In this document: positions 11,111 through 23,592 of the stretch, one piece after another
Numbering within the stretch: position 1 is the stretch's first letter
Layout of the letters: each line of letters opens with the position of its first letter
Assembly (NCBI RefSeq): GCF_041296385.1
Contig: NC_091020.1
Coordinates: forward strand, 36,309,501 to 36,373,500
Reading direction: 5' to 3'
Source of the DNA: Aphelocoma coerulescens
Taxonomy: Eukaryota > Chordata > Aves > Passeriformes > Corvidae
DNA length: 64,000 nt
Made by a program: the position numbers and the translations under genes
Notes under the pieces: model-generated
Databases searched by the model: none
What the model saw: only the letters and a program-made list of their open reading frames with translations
What the model was told of the DNA's origin: nothing

Positions 11111-13612
11111 AAGGGGGACACAGCCACGCTCTCCCAACACCAAAACTCCTCTTGCATTCATCACAATTTTCCATACCCTCAGACAAGGAAAGTCTCTGCA
11201 CATAAAGGTAACTTGGGTCAGTCAGATCAATTCATGTTACTACAGAGATCAGTTTCCAAAGTCTGGATCCAAAAGCCAACATATAAATGAAATGCTTGAG
11301 GAAATGTTATTTACACATTGTGTTTTCAGAGAGCAGCAAAACATTGTTTTAAAATGATGTTTCTAACCCCTTTTGATAAACTGTGTATACAAAGAATAAA
11401 TTTAAAGTCAGGTCCGTGACGGCTGTCAAATCTACAGCATTTATTTACAGGAAAGAGGAACAATATTTTGACTTCTCCTGAGCAGCCTTTCAGGAAGGGG
11501 AGCTTTTTGTGACTTAAATGCACAAAGAAATGCCACATTAGTCAAAGGTCTATTTCCCCACTACAGCAGGAGCATTATTTGGCAGTGACCTCCAAATGGC
11601 CTCTATCTTTCAGTGGGGTTGGATCAAGGGTAGAGTTAAAGCCACCAGCAGCCTTCACAGTCCTGTCTAAAGAGCATTTCGGAGGTGCTTTTTCTCTGCT
11701 GAAAGATGAGGTGAGCCACGTCCTGGGATGCTGCAGTCACAGACCTACCTGCCTTGGGGCGGCACAGAACCCCTCCTGTAAATGCAGGGATTTTCGCTCT
11801 TGAAAACCAGCGAGGGAGCTGGTACAGAAACAAAGGGAGCGAGGCAGGGAGCGAGGCAGGAAGCGCCTGCTGCAGCCAGGGACATCCCTGCACCAACAGT
11901 TCAGAGAACAAAGCCGCCAGAGGCCAGGAAGGGCCGTTCCTGTTCAACAGGACAAACCCACACTCGAGCGAGCACCTGCCAGGCAAAGCTCGCCAAAATG
12001 GAGAGAGGCACTTTCGCTGCCTGAATGTTCCAGTGTCCCTTCATCAGAGCAAAGCTTCACTGAGGGTCCTGCTCAGCAATCACAGAGAAACAAAAAGCAG
12101 AGAGCACCTGCCTGGAGGGAGACATCGATGTGTTCGCTGTGGTACCAGGGCTGTGCTGCTTTTACAGCTCCTGAGCGGTTAATTTGGGAGGACTTTGTCA
12201 TCTTTGTGAGACCAGCGCCGAGATACCTCAGCTGTATTTTGTGTCTGAAACAGCCCCACACAGGCTCACAGCAGGCCTGCAAAGAGCTTTGGTTGTCACC
12301 CCAGTCCATCACTGCCACACTCCCCGAAGCCTTCCTGCGCCTGCTTTGATGTCTGCAGCCCTGCGGTAACCGTGCTGTCCTGGAGCTGCATCTCTGAGAG
12401 ATGGGAGGCCCGGTCCCGCCTGCAAGCACAGCCACACACAGACATAACTCATCTGGTTTTCTCTTCCAGAAGAGTAAATTCTATCTTGCTAACCTTCTCC
12501 TTTCCTTCCTTTCCCATTTTTCACTTAAACAGTCACCTCGAGTCGTGCAGGTGGAGTCAATCCAGCCAAGTGGGGGTGACCGCGCTGCAGAGGATGTGAT
12601 CAGCGCTGCATGGCTGCTGAGCATCTGACGAGCTGCGTCAGGGAATCCCAGCCCGGCTCGGAGCCCAGCACAGCCCCAGCCCCAGCCGCCCTTCCCCGAG
12701 GGGTTGGCTCAAGTTTTAAGCACTGCTGAGATCGGAGGTTTTCATCTTTAGGCAAGAGCTCAGCAGCGCCGAGATTGGGTTTTGAATGAGCTCTTTGGAA
12801 GGACTTTAATTTTACCTTTCAAGAGTTGAGTAGAAAACACCCCTGTGATTCAGGAGCATTAGCACTCACCAGTGGAGCCTGATAATTTATCTTCAGTAAT
12901 GGCCCACCCCGCTGCTCTCCTTCCTGCCCAGGTAATGTGTTTATTGCAGCTTGTGGAGTGCTGTGATTTATTTGTTGTGACCCCGGTTCTAATGGAAATG
13001 AATGAGCCCCTCCTGATGGGAGCTCCTGGGCAGCGCTGGTTGCAGTCCCCCACCCTCGGATGCTACGGAGAGCTCAGCTGCTGCAGCGCCGTTATTGGGG
13101 AAATAATGCTTTTCTGAGCTCCTCCTTGGAACTTACTGCAAAGGGAACTTTCAATTCTCTCCTGCAAACTCAGACTCCCCACAGCAACCCCCAGCTGGGT
13201 GCTGGTAACACAATGTCCCAGAAGGGACACTGCAGACAGGACATCTTCGGGAGAAGTGTGAAGGCAGCCCGTACTTGTTTCTCCAATATTTGTCAAAATT
13301 AGTATCTGTCAGGAAAATAATTGTCAGTCAGGACTGGGAGTGCTGCTCTTCTCGCTGTCCTCAGCAGCAGCAGGAGAAGGTTGTGTGACCGAAGATCTGA
13401 GCATGGGCAAGTCTCTGTAATGTCTCTGACGGAGGGAAAATTTTCCTGGGAGTTTTCAGAGGACTGGCAGGTTACAGAATGGGGTTGGGAGAGAGGCAGG
13501 TACCCAACTCCCCACCGATGCCAACTCTTCCTACTTCTAGGATTATCACAGGTTTCATGGACAGTCTGAGCTTTCCAGGATTGAGCCCTATGGGATCATT
13601 CACAGTAATTTT
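11111..13612. other. Unique stretch, repeat-poor
   Basis: 2.5 kb without a recognised transposon. The only local repeat is 'gggagcgaggca', repeated about 2.5 times at 11835-11864. Reading frames here have no known domain. Confidence 0.5.
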
Positions 13613-13918
13613 ATCCCAGAATCCCTGAGGCTGGAAAAGCCCTCCCAGCCCATGCATCCGACCTGTGCCCCATCCCCACCTTGTCCCCAGCCCAGAGCCC
13701 TGAGTGCCACCTCCAGGAATTCCCTGGACACCTCCAGGGATGGGCACTCCAAACCTCCCTGGGCAGCCCCTGCCAAGGCCTGAGCACCCTTTCCATGGGG
13801 AAATTCCTGCTGCTGTCCACCCTGAGCCTGCCCTGGCCCAGCCTGAGGCTGTTCCCTCTCCTCCTGTCCCGGCCCAGCCTGAGGCTGTTCCCTCTCCTCC
13901 TGTCCCTGTTCCCTGGGA
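13613..13918 (-). mobile_element. CR1 LINE 3' fragment, group 2, with internal duplication
   Basis: Antisense group-2 CR1 starting 'atcccagaatccctgaggct' and extending into the 'ctgaggctgttccctctcct' block. It carries a tandem duplication of 36 bases (13835-13870 and 13871-13906) not seen in the other group-2 copies. The match to the family ends near 13918. Confidence 0.88.
13835..13906. repeat. Perfect 36-bp tandem duplication
   Basis: The two 36-base copies are identical base for base, both starting 'ggcccagcctgaggctgttc'. Each is the normal group-2 CR1 sequence, and the sister copies at 35627, 43780, 52274 and 54679 have it once. The duplication therefore arose after insertion and is recent or homogenised. 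Confidence 0.9.
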
Positions 13919-16900
13919 ATTACAGAGTGGGACTTGCACATCTGTGGCTTTCCCCCTGCAGCAATCCCACATCCCCCACAAAACACAGCACACAAAAGGT
14001 GCCAGGGGATGCCAGCCTGGCACTGGCTCAGCAGGAGGAAATCCTGGGGCTCAGGCTCTCTGGGACTGGGATGCAGCCATGTTTGAGTTTTGGCTACTAA
14101 AGCACTGAATAATTGACAGGGAATAAAACATTTATTTTTTTAACACAGCATGACCTCATCAGGTGATTGTACAAAATAATTTAGGCTCCATTCCTTTGTC
14201 CCTTGACACTTGATTTTGTACTACGCAGCATGTTCTGCTCCTCACACAACTCCTCAGCACTGGCTAAAGTGAAATATGACTGAGGCAGAAAATAAATCAA
14301 TATAAATTAATCACTATCAAATGCCCAGAATATTTGCCACCTTTTTATGTCACAAATTGTAAGTTTCATTGCCACTCTTATTATTCCATCTGCTCAAGCT
14401 TAAAAAGCACTAAGAGGGCTCTGAGCTCTCCAGTGCAAGGACAGTAAGAAATGAACCTGAAATTATCAACAGCCTCACAACATCCGAACCCAGGGGGGCT
14501 GTACAAGCTGCAAAACATTTGCTCCACTTCAGCAAAGACTTATTTTATGTCCTTTAGTTGTAAAGCTCATGAGCAAGAAATCAGCTCAATCCCCAGTCCA
14601 GTTAAACATCCAGGAAATCCGAGCAGCAGCTCGAGCCTGCAGCCCCGAGGACATCCCAAAAAGCTCGTGCAGGAGTGTCCTGCCCACATCCCAGTGCAGG
14701 ACAGGGGTCTGCCACTGCTGGGGGGGCAGATTTATGGGGCTGGGTGAACATAAAGCTCGGGGGAGACGCAAAGGGAGAAGCTAAAGGAGTAAGGTCATGG
14801 TTCATACTGGGAATGGGGTTTTGTGTTCCCTTCTCACAGCCAGAATATTTCATTTCTGAAGGCCCAGGGAGGTCACAGGAAAGGGCAGAGTAACCATTTG
14901 GGGCCAGATTTCTTAACTGTATGTAGGTGTCAGAAAGGGGAATCCTCACCTATTCAGAGCTGCCTTTGAACACACTCCAAAAGAAGAGTGCAGCAGCCAA
15001 GCACCTTCTTTTTCCAGGATTGTTAATATATCTTGTATGTAAATGGACCAGAGCCCCCAAACTCCCTGTTCCCCATCACAGTTACCTTTCTTCCTTTTGC
15101 TTCTCTTTAGTCCAGGGGACCCTGGCACCTTTCCCACACCAGGGCGGGTGGGTGGGGGTCCCTTTCCCAGCACCCAGCAGCTGGAAAACCAGGCAGATCC
15201 CAAGGGAGGGAGATGTGCTTAGCTGAAGCTTCTCAGGCAGAAGAGATTTAAACCCTGCCCTTCCATATTTCATCTCAGCAACTTACCACCAAACTGTTCT
15301 GCAATGAAGAGGATGAATTCAAGGAAAATAAGCTACACATCCTCTCGAGGGGTCATGTTTTCTGGGTCACATCTCACAGGTTTTGATGAAATACGTTTTG
15401 AGAATAGCTCAAGCCCAAGCCTGGTGGGTAAGGGGCTCGTTGCTGGGTCACTCTGTTCAAAGCACAGCTCCAAGAGCTGGGAGAAGAAAGCCAAAGCAAC
15501 AGGGACCTCTCAGCAGTCTAATGGAGCTGGTCTAGGCAGCTGTTTTCAGAATTTATCTATAAATATATAAAATGTGTGTGTGTGCTCAGTGTGTGCATTG
15601 CAGTTCAGTCTGGCTCCCACAGGCTGCCTGCTCTCTGAACCTCCCTGCAGGTGAACTCCTCCCCTGCCCCAGCCCCGATGTGGGTACTGCCTGCTCAGCC
15701 CCAAATCCCAGAACATTCAGAGCCAGTTCAGCTTTCCTGACCACATCACGCCCAGTGTGGACTGTGCCACTGCTCTAAGCTGGCACTGCAGCCCTTCCTG
15801 GGCTGCCATTCCTACAAGGAAAAGGCACCTCCAGCCTCCCAGGGGTTTGGCAGCCACTCGGATTTCCCCAGGAATTCTCTCCCATCAGCTGTGTGAGCAC
15901 AGGGTCCCCGCCACAAATTTATACTGAAAGAGTGAAAGCAGAAAGCAGGGCAAGGCCATGCACCAGGGCCAAAGACCAGGGAGTTTCCTGGGAGGGTTTG
16001 TCCCTAACAAGCACACGGATAACTTCCAGCTGATGGGACAGCACAGGAACCCCCATCACACAAACCCCACAGACCTGGGGCAACGGGAGAGGAAACACAA
16101 GCTCTGAACCTCCAGCCCCTGGAAGATCCCCAGCCCTGCTGGGGTAGGGGGAGGCACAACCAGAACATCACTGATAAAAACAGTCAGAGGCTGAGAAGTG
16201 ACTTCCTTTGGGAAAAAAAATATGGACAAGGCAGGAGAGGTGCTCCTGGACAGATGCTTTAAGAGCCCCTTCTGCCTCATCTCTCACTGCATTGCTGACT
16301 TCCCGACAGGGCCTGGTGTTCTGTGCCTTTAGAAGAGTCATACTTCACCCTTAATCTGCTCCTACTCCTTCCTGGACCTCTAACAAGCTCTTTCTTGCCT
16401 TGTGTACTGCAGTGCAATTCGAAGGCAAGCCCCCCTTTCCTTCCTTGCATCTCTCCCTGTTCAGAGCTGTGACAGGCACACTGGATTTTTCCCCCGTGCA
16501 CCATTAGGTGCCCTGAGATCTGCCAAAGCTGGGACAAGTCTAACAACTTCCCACTTACACTCTGCTTCTTGCAGCTGAAAATGTCTTTTCTAGGTGGGTT
16601 TTTGAGGTTTTATTTGCCTGGCTGTTTCAGGGTGCAGTTTTTACACATTATTTCACACCTTTTCTTTTCCCCACGATCACATAGGTCCCTAATAAATCCC
16701 AATGTCCTTGATCTGCCACCCTGGATGCTCTCTCAGCAGGTTTGAGCTGCTCCCAGTGTTGGACAAGCACCAAGAAGGGAGCACTCAGAGCATGGGTTTG
16801 AGTTTACACAGGAGCTGTGCACTCACACACACACATACACTGTACCTACATGGATATATATAAATATATAAAATCCCTGGATCACATCTGGAATCAGTCT

Positions 16901-17360
16901 GCCATTTCCTTTGGAAAAACCGCTGCTCTCCAGGAACAGGCATCATAAAAGTGAAGTGGTGCAGTAAGTGGGCAAAGGGAAACACACAATTCAGCCGCAT
17001 CATTGAAATGGGTGTGTTACCTTTGTGACTACTCCAGCTCTCCCCACCATCTCCAGGTACTTGAATCATCTCACAGAACAAACCCAAACACTCTCCTCAT
17101 ACCCCAGCAACATCAAAGCAAGGTGTTGGCAGCCTGGGTGTGAGAGCAGAGCTCCCAAAGGACATCTGGCACTGTTTGCTGTGCACACGAACGCAGAGCT
17201 TCCAGCTCACAGACGCCTCTGTTTGAGGCTTCCATTTCACTGGGCAAGGCAGGCAAACTCCACGTGCCAGTAGCTGCACTTCATCCCGAGACAAACAGCC
17301 CTGTGCAAACACAGGGTGGGTCAGGGAGGCTGCTGGGATGACTCCAGAGTGTTGGGATAG
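13919..17360. other. Unique stretch, 3.4 kb
   Basis: No gene or transposon recognised. Bases 14100-14420 are AT-rich and free of repeats. Short TG (about 15571-15584) and CA (about 16819-16836) tracts are minor microsatellites, the second followed by alternating AT. Confidence 0.5.
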
Positions 17361-17632
17361 AAGGACACAGGGAATGGCTTCCCAGTGCCAGAGGGCAGGG
17401 CTGGATGGGAGATTGGGCAGGAATTGTTCCCTGGGAGGGTGGGCAGGCCCTGGCACAGGGTGCCCAGAGCAGCTGGGGCTGCCCCTGGATCCCTGGCAGT
17501 GCCCAAGGCCAGGCTGGACATTGGGGCTGGGAGCAGCCTGGGACAGTGGGAGGTGTCCCTGCCATGGCAGGGGTGGCACTGGATGGGCTTTGAGGTCCCT
17601 TCCAGCCCAACCCAGGCTGGAATTCAGTAATT
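17361..17632 (+). mobile_element. CR1 LINE 3' fragment, group 1
   Basis: Sense-orientation CR1 from 'gacacagggaatggcttccc' through 'ggaattgttccctgggaggg' and 'gatccctggcagtgcccaag' to 'gaggtcccttccagcccaac'. The terminal tail has decayed to 'ggaattcagtaattc'. Open frames of 60-150 codons across it are frames of the CR1 3' end, not a gene. Confidence 0.92.
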
Positions 17633-20600
17633 CATCTGAAAATGGTTTTACTGGCCAACAGCAGTTTGAATTCTTTTGCAAACCAGATGGAGATTACCCT
17701 GGTGATCACTGGCTCTTAGTCATAGTTCAGAATATTTTCTGTGCTGCTCCTCTAAAGTCTATTCCTGCAAAACAACCACATTTAAAACCCTCCTACAGTA
17801 AAGAGTAAGAGTTTGGTGTTAACCCAAAAGTGCTTTCCAGGAACTGATGGATGAAGCTGATTTTAACTCTCACTACTCCAGTTTGTAGCTGAAAGGATGC
17901 AAAGAGGTGGGTACCTACTCCAGGGTAAAATAAAAGGCTAAAAGAGGGGAGCAGACACAACTCCCACAGGGTGTTGGGCAGACAGGAGGTTGGCCACGCT
18001 CCTTTAGGAGCTGTGAGCACAGGAGGAAGCAGGAGGGATTTTGGTGGCAGAAAATCCTGTGCTGCACACAGCCAAGAGATGTAACATTAAATAGAGGCCT
18101 TTCACTCTGCCCCAGGACCTGCTCATGGGGGCATCCACCTGAACACCCAAACCCTCAGGAGGGCTGGAGACACCTGGGCATACAGAGGAAATAAATTAAA
18201 TTTTGCCTGAAAAAGCTGACACAGAAGTGGAGGAAACACAAAGATTAATAGGGAAGAGCAGGAAGATTGCAATGATGTTCAGGCCCCCAGTGTGCAAAAT
18301 GCCCTTCCAGTGAATCCACATTAGGGTTGGGTTTTCAAAAAAAGATTTATGCAAACTGATGGTGGCCCAGGACCCGGCTGCCAGGGAGCAGGAAACAATA
18401 AATGGCAGCTCACAGTAAAAGTGCTCTTGATAGTTGTACCTGTGCCCTTCACTGCAGGATCTGAGGCACCAGGAACAGGTTCTTGCCTCCACAAATATCA
18501 TCTGCAGAAACAAACATCAGCACAGACCCAGCAGCCGGAGAGGGGCTGGAGAAGGCACTCCCTGGGCATGGGGGTGTGTTTTGGAGGAGCAGCTGGAACG
18601 TGTTTTATGTGGATTCATAAATGTGTCCTTTTTTTGGAGGCTGGAAAATGTGAGCAAAGATGGCACTGGAACGAATCCTGGGAGTGAGGGAGACAGGAGC
18701 AGGGAGAGCAAAGAACAACAGGGAGAGAGGCAGAGGAAGGGGCTGCAGCCTGAGGAATGACAGGGAGGAGCGAGGGAAAGGTTACACAGGCAGAGATGGA
18801 ATAAAGCCAGAGCAAGGGAGGAGCTGTGTCACTGCCACAGGGCAGTGATTTGAGACTCAACCACTAAAACACCAAACAGCTGCTTTTAACATTTGCTTAA
18901 AAGAACTGCATGTGCCAAATTATCCCTCAGCCTACGGTCGCAAAATTTGTTGGGAAGGATGGAGGCAAAGAAAGGCAGGAAAAATAGGACCAGGAGCATC
19001 TCCAGCTGCACTGCCCCTACTCCAACCACACCAGCCCTGGCTGCCAGAATCCTTCAATCCCATGTTCTGCAACCTGCCTGAAACCCCACTTGCAATTCTG
19101 CTCGGAAATCTCTCGTATTGACCCTGCAGTCTTCTGAAGCTTGAATACAAATTAAACCAGCTGCGAGGAGAGGCCAAAATCCACTCTGCTCCACCCGACA
19201 ACAATCTGGGAATCCTGCCCTGTAAAATAGTGGTTGCCCAAGTGATTGAATTTTCCTGATGGCCCAGGCTAAAACAGAGACAAAACTGTGTCACTCTCTT
19301 AGAAATGAGCTTCTTGGAATGAGAGCAACACATTGCCCAGGCTGGGATCCTGCTGGCCAAGGCTGAGCAGTCCAGCACGGGCAGCCACTCACCTGAGCCT
19401 CGGGTGTGGGCCATGGCCAGGGCCCTGCTCTGGCAGCTCCCAGGGGTGAGGGAAGGTCCTGCCTGGGGAGGGATGGGTGCTCAAACAAGCTCTGCCAGCT
19501 CTCCTGCTCTACAGCTGGCCAATTCTTTACAAAACAACCTTGATCAAGCTTGCAATAAGAACAATAAAGCAGACCAGGAGCAGCCACCAAAATTACGTCA
19601 GTTTGAACGATAATTCAAGTGGGGCAAAGTTCAGCTGTATCAGATTTTGTCCCAGATTGGTCTCAGCACTGCCAAGGAACTCCCAACCATCTCTTTGCAT
19701 GCAGCTTCCCAAGAGAGCCGAGTCCACCACGGAGCCTCCAGGGCAGAGCCCACCAGGACTGGGCTCCAAATAACTCTGGGTATTTGGGAACATCTCTCTT
19801 TACACCAACTGATTATCTGTTTCCCTAGAAACAGCCTCAGCACCCACTAGCGAAGGAGCTGGAACTTGTCTTAATTTTAGCTGCTGCTTTTTGTTCCAGC
19901 TTCATCTCCACTTCCAAAGGAGCGGGCACAGAAGCCCTGTGGAATGTCACACTCTGCAGCCCTGGACTGGTGCCTCGTTCAGCTCCGGGTTTGTTTGGAA
20001 CCTGCTCCGTGCTGAGCCCAGCTCAAACAGCCTCACACAGCCCTGGCTGGGGCTGAGCCAGCAGTGAGACCCAGGAGGAGAACGTGGGCTGGGATTTCAT
20101 CAGGACCAGGTTAAGCAGGGCTTTGTCATGGCTGAGTGGGGGCAAAACACACACCTCAGCCCCAGGCTGATGGAAAACATCCCTGGAACCTCTGCAGAGA
20201 GAGCAGAGCCTGGGCAGCACTTGGTTTGTTACCTTCTGTACAATTTTAAGATAACCATGGATACATTCCCTCAGGAACAGGCCTGAATTAAGTCATGGCT
20301 TTTAATCAAGATCGCTGACATTTCCTTGTGTGCAGCACCCCAGAGCTGGTCCCCCTGGAATTCCACCTCCCCAGTACTTCACAGCTCTCCTGTGCAGAAC
20401 CAACACCCTCCAGGAACTGAGGGCACAAAACTTCCCTATTTTGACTGTGACCAGTTTTCCTTTTCTGATGGTTTTGCACTAATTACAAGCCCCCAGCCAG
20501 TGCTGGCAGAAACCCATTGTTTATTTTGCCTTTGTTTTTGTTAGTGTTCCGGGGAAGTTTTCAGCCCATTTTGTGTTGCTGAGCAGGCACAGCCTGAGCC

Positions 20601-22139
20601 TTCAAGGCACAGGAGCCCTCTTTGCTCCTTTCCTCTCCCTGTCCTGATCAGGGCACACACCTCAGGCTGCGCTGGACATGTCACCTGGCTGGAATTTTTC
20701 CACCCTTCCCCTTTTCCTTTGCTGCTCCATCCCTGCCAGTTCATGCTTTCAGTTGCAGGAACTGGAAGAAAAATGGGATGTCAAAGCAGCACAACCCAGA
20801 AACCCCTTCCTTGCCTTGACTACAGATGGAGAGAACAGAAAATACAGAGGTGCCACTTCTTCTCTACTTCCACCACAACAGAAAAAAAGTTCCTGACTCT
20901 GGTAGCCTTGCAATTTGTGCCTGACACAGATGAGAAGTGATGAGCAGATAGACTGGGAACACGTTCACCACAGACCAAATGTTATTTAGTGATCAGCTGA
21001 ATAAGAACAGCCTAGCCAGGCCACAGGAAAAAAAAAGCAAAAAGGCACAAGAAACCGATATGAGCTTGCTAAGAATGACAAGAGAAGGGAATGTAGCTCA
21101 CTAACAAAAACCACAGACCCTGTTTGGAGGGCATCACTGTGATCTTGGACAGGGCTGCGTGACCCTCAGCAGCACATAACTGAATAAAAATCCTGGAAAC
21201 GTTAATTTCTAATAATAACTCAGTACAGAGAGAGCAAAGCAGAGCAGAAGCACCTGCTGGGGTTTTCTGCAGCATTCACGTGGAGTATTTTTGCAATGCT
21301 AAATAAGAGCTCAGAAAAATCAAGCTCCAACTCTACAAGATTGCTACATGGGCTTTTCTGTGTGCCTGGGAGACCCAGGCACTTTGTAAGAAGAGGAAAA
21401 TTGAGTTGACTTCCCTTTAAACAGGAACGGATTGCTGAGCCTGTGCAGTCATTTTACATTTACAGAAATGTGAGCAAGGCAAACACGGGCCCAAGGAGTT
21501 TTCCTGACAGGAGTGAACTGCACAGCAAGTGCAGGCTCAGCCAGAAAGGTTAAAGTGACCTAACTTGGCTGGTGGGGAAGGAACGGGGGGGATTTTGCCG
21601 AGCAGAAGCACCAAGTGTTTGCTAAAGCACTCTAAGGGTGGGAACGAGGGGTGGGTGATAACACAGAAATCACCCAAGAAACGGCAGAGCTGCCAACAGG
21701 AACAGTCAATACCAAACACTCACGGCCAGAATGTACAACACCGATTGACAAATACATCCAAGGGCTAAAATGAGTTAGAAAAAGCAACTGGAGTGGGATT
21801 GGGAACCCCAACACTTCCCCCAGCACAGCCCCGTTTGGCTCCTGTGATGCTTATTCATGCAAATAAGAAAAACTGGTTTGATTTTAAATTAGAAAAAAAA
21901 AAAAATTAACATTCTTAATCGTGGATTCTTTCATTATGCAGCTTCACAGTGCAATTTTGGAGTAGCTGGTCAAGTGGCAATTAACAGCAAAATAAAGAGA
22001 TGTTAATTCAGCCGTTGTCTCATTTTAGCTTAGCCAGATAATCTACAAGAAAATTAAACCCTCGGGGTAAAAACGGGCCTGACAGCAAAGTGGAGAGGAG
22101 GAAAAGGCTACAGAGAAAAGTAAACACAGCCTAACAGAG
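17633..22139. other. Longest repeat-poor stretch (4.5 kb)
   Basis: No CR1, LTR or gene is recognised. Contents of note: purine-rich run at about 18690-18785, an octamer motif ATGCAAAT at 21857-21864, and a 13-base A run at 21893-21905. Such clean stretches between dense repeats can hold conserved regulatory DNA, but I have no comparison to show that. Confidence 0.5.
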
Positions 22140-22370
22140 AGGCCTTCGGGGCCGGGAGATTGACAACGTGAGCTCTGCAGCGGCTCGAGCCACGGGAGGA
22201 ACACCCGAAATCCATTCAGATGGCGCAGTAATTCCCGTGGTCTGGCCAGGCAGCCCAGCCTGGGGAAATGGCCCTGCCAGGATCCGCGTGCAGGACGGGA
22301 CACCGGGAAGGGAACATCCCTGAGAGGCAGCGGAGCAGTGGCACCCGCAGCTCTGGGCGCGCAGCCGGAC
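22140..22370. other. GC-rich left flank of the minisatellite
   Basis: Bases just before the array are rich in G, C and CpG. There is no repeat unit or gene; the flank merges into the first degenerate unit near 22371. Confidence 0.5.
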
Positions 22371-22823
22371 GGGCACAGGCCCCGGACGGGCACAGGCCCT
22401 GGGCAGACATGGGCTCTGGATGGGCACGGGGGCCCTGGACGGGCGCAGGCCCCAGATGGGCACGGGGGCCCCAGATGGGCACAGGCCCCAGACGGGCACA
22501 GGCCCCAGATGGGCACGGGGGCCCCAGATGGGCACAGGCCCCAGATGGGCACGGGGGCCCCAGATGGGCACAGGCCCCAGATGGGCATGGGGGCCCCAGA
22601 TGGGCACGGGGGCCCCAGATGGGCACAGGCCCCAGACGGGCACAGGCCCCAGATGGGCGCAGGCCCCAGACGGGCACAGGCCCCAGACGGGCACGGGGGC
22701 CCCAGATGGGCACAGGCCCCAGATGGGCACAGGCCCCAGATGGGCGCAGGCCCCAGATGGGCACGGGGGCCCCAGACGGGCACAGGCCCCAGATGGGCAC
22801 ATGCCCCAGACGGGCACAGGCCT
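22371..22823. repeat. GC-rich minisatellite, 17/19-bp units
   Basis: About 26 tandem units in 453 bases. The 17-base form is 'gggcacaggccccagat' and the 19-base form is 'gggcacgggggccccagat'. Going left to right, the 19-base form occurs eight times, irregularly interspersed. The left end has one degenerate stretch (about 22401-22421). Differences among units are mostly 'gac' against 'gat' before GGG and 'gcgc' against 'gcac', which is CpG against TpG or CpA. No stop codon exists in any frame of a unit, so all six frames stay open, giving apparent proteins of 211-290 residues that are artefacts. The run GGGGGCCCC can fold on itself. Confidence 0.95.
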
Positions 22824-23038
22824 GGGGTCCCACCGGGGCCCACCACGTCCTGCCGGGGCAGCGGCGCCGCCTTGCTCTGCTCGCAGCCATCAGATGCTCC
22901 CACCGGGTTTTCCCTTTTTCAGCCCAGCTTTCCGCATCACACACCTTCCTCCCGAGCCCTCCCACCGCTGTGAGCCCCCAGCACCCCAAAGCAGAGCCCC
23001 AGCCCTGGGAGCCACGGGGAGGTCAGGGAGCTCCACCC
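22824..23038. other. GC-rich spacer between minisatellite and LTR
   Basis: No gene or repeat unit recognised. It separates the end of the array from the inferred LTR end. Confidence 0.5.
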
Positions 23039-23580
23039 TGTTGGCGTTTTTGGAGAGCAAACAGGACGGGGAGCCCGGGCAGACGCTCCAGGAGCCTTTT
23101 TATCATTTTATTCTGGCATCAGTCTCATATACAGAGTTGAGACACAAGAGATGGTACAAGGCTCACGTTGTCACAGGCAGCCAAAGATGTCCCTGTTACA
23201 GAGCATTCTTAAAGGCTTTTAGCCAATAGCATGCTTCTAAAGGCTACAGACACCTGTTTTAGCCAATCTTCAATAGCACACGTACATCTGGTGCACACAA
23301 TACTTGCTTTTTATGCCTTATGTAACAATGCACAATATTCCATTATTAAGCTTAAACTTATCTGTTTTGCTAAGCACATTTTCTGTAACTTCAAGACCTA
23401 TCTCAGCCAAATGTAAAAACTCTAACCATTGTTTTAGTGTCCTTGCTTGCTATATAATTGTATCCTCCTCTATCTTCAAGTTTTCACAGCGAGAGCTGAT
23501 TTCTAAATTCTTTTGCTTTATTTCTGAAACCTGCTTTTTTCTCACACCTAAGAGCCTTTCCACCTTTTGTGTTTCCCACA
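23039..23580 (-). mobile_element. Endogenous retrovirus LTR (3' LTR or remnant)
   Basis: Read on the minus strand it begins TGTGGGAAAC at 23580 and can be closed at 23039 with CCAACA, so both ends fit TG...CA and match as an imperfect inverted repeat (TGTGGG against TGTTGG). Inside, on the same strand, are two copies of ATTGGCTAAAA (23217-23227 and 23257-23267), which contain inverted CCAAT boxes, and a polyadenylation signal AATAAA (plus-strand 23107-23112). The length of about 540 bases fits an LTR. A polypurine tract lies immediately upstream, which favours a 3' LTR over a solo LTR. I cannot name the family. The right-hand (23580) boundary is firmer than the left. Confidence 0.7.
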
Positions 23581-23592
23581 ATTCCCCCTCTC
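23581..23592 (-). other. Polypurine tract of the retroviral element
   Basis: Minus-strand GAGAGGGGGAAT directly precedes the LTR start TGTGGG. In retroviruses a purine tract of this form primes plus-strand DNA synthesis and lies against the 3' LTR. Its position here is what supports that reading of the LTR. Confidence 0.65.

Noticed and set aside
16819..16875. CA and AT tracts as a possible origin or regulatory Z-DNA element
   Set aside because: Too short and impure to support any role; ordinary microsatellite sequence.
22043..23229. Overlapping open frames of 211-290 codons on both strands, some looking like a proline/glycine-rich structural protein
   Set aside because: All six frames are open because the 17/19-bp unit contains no stop in any frame. 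The frame advances with each unit, and no family is recognised.
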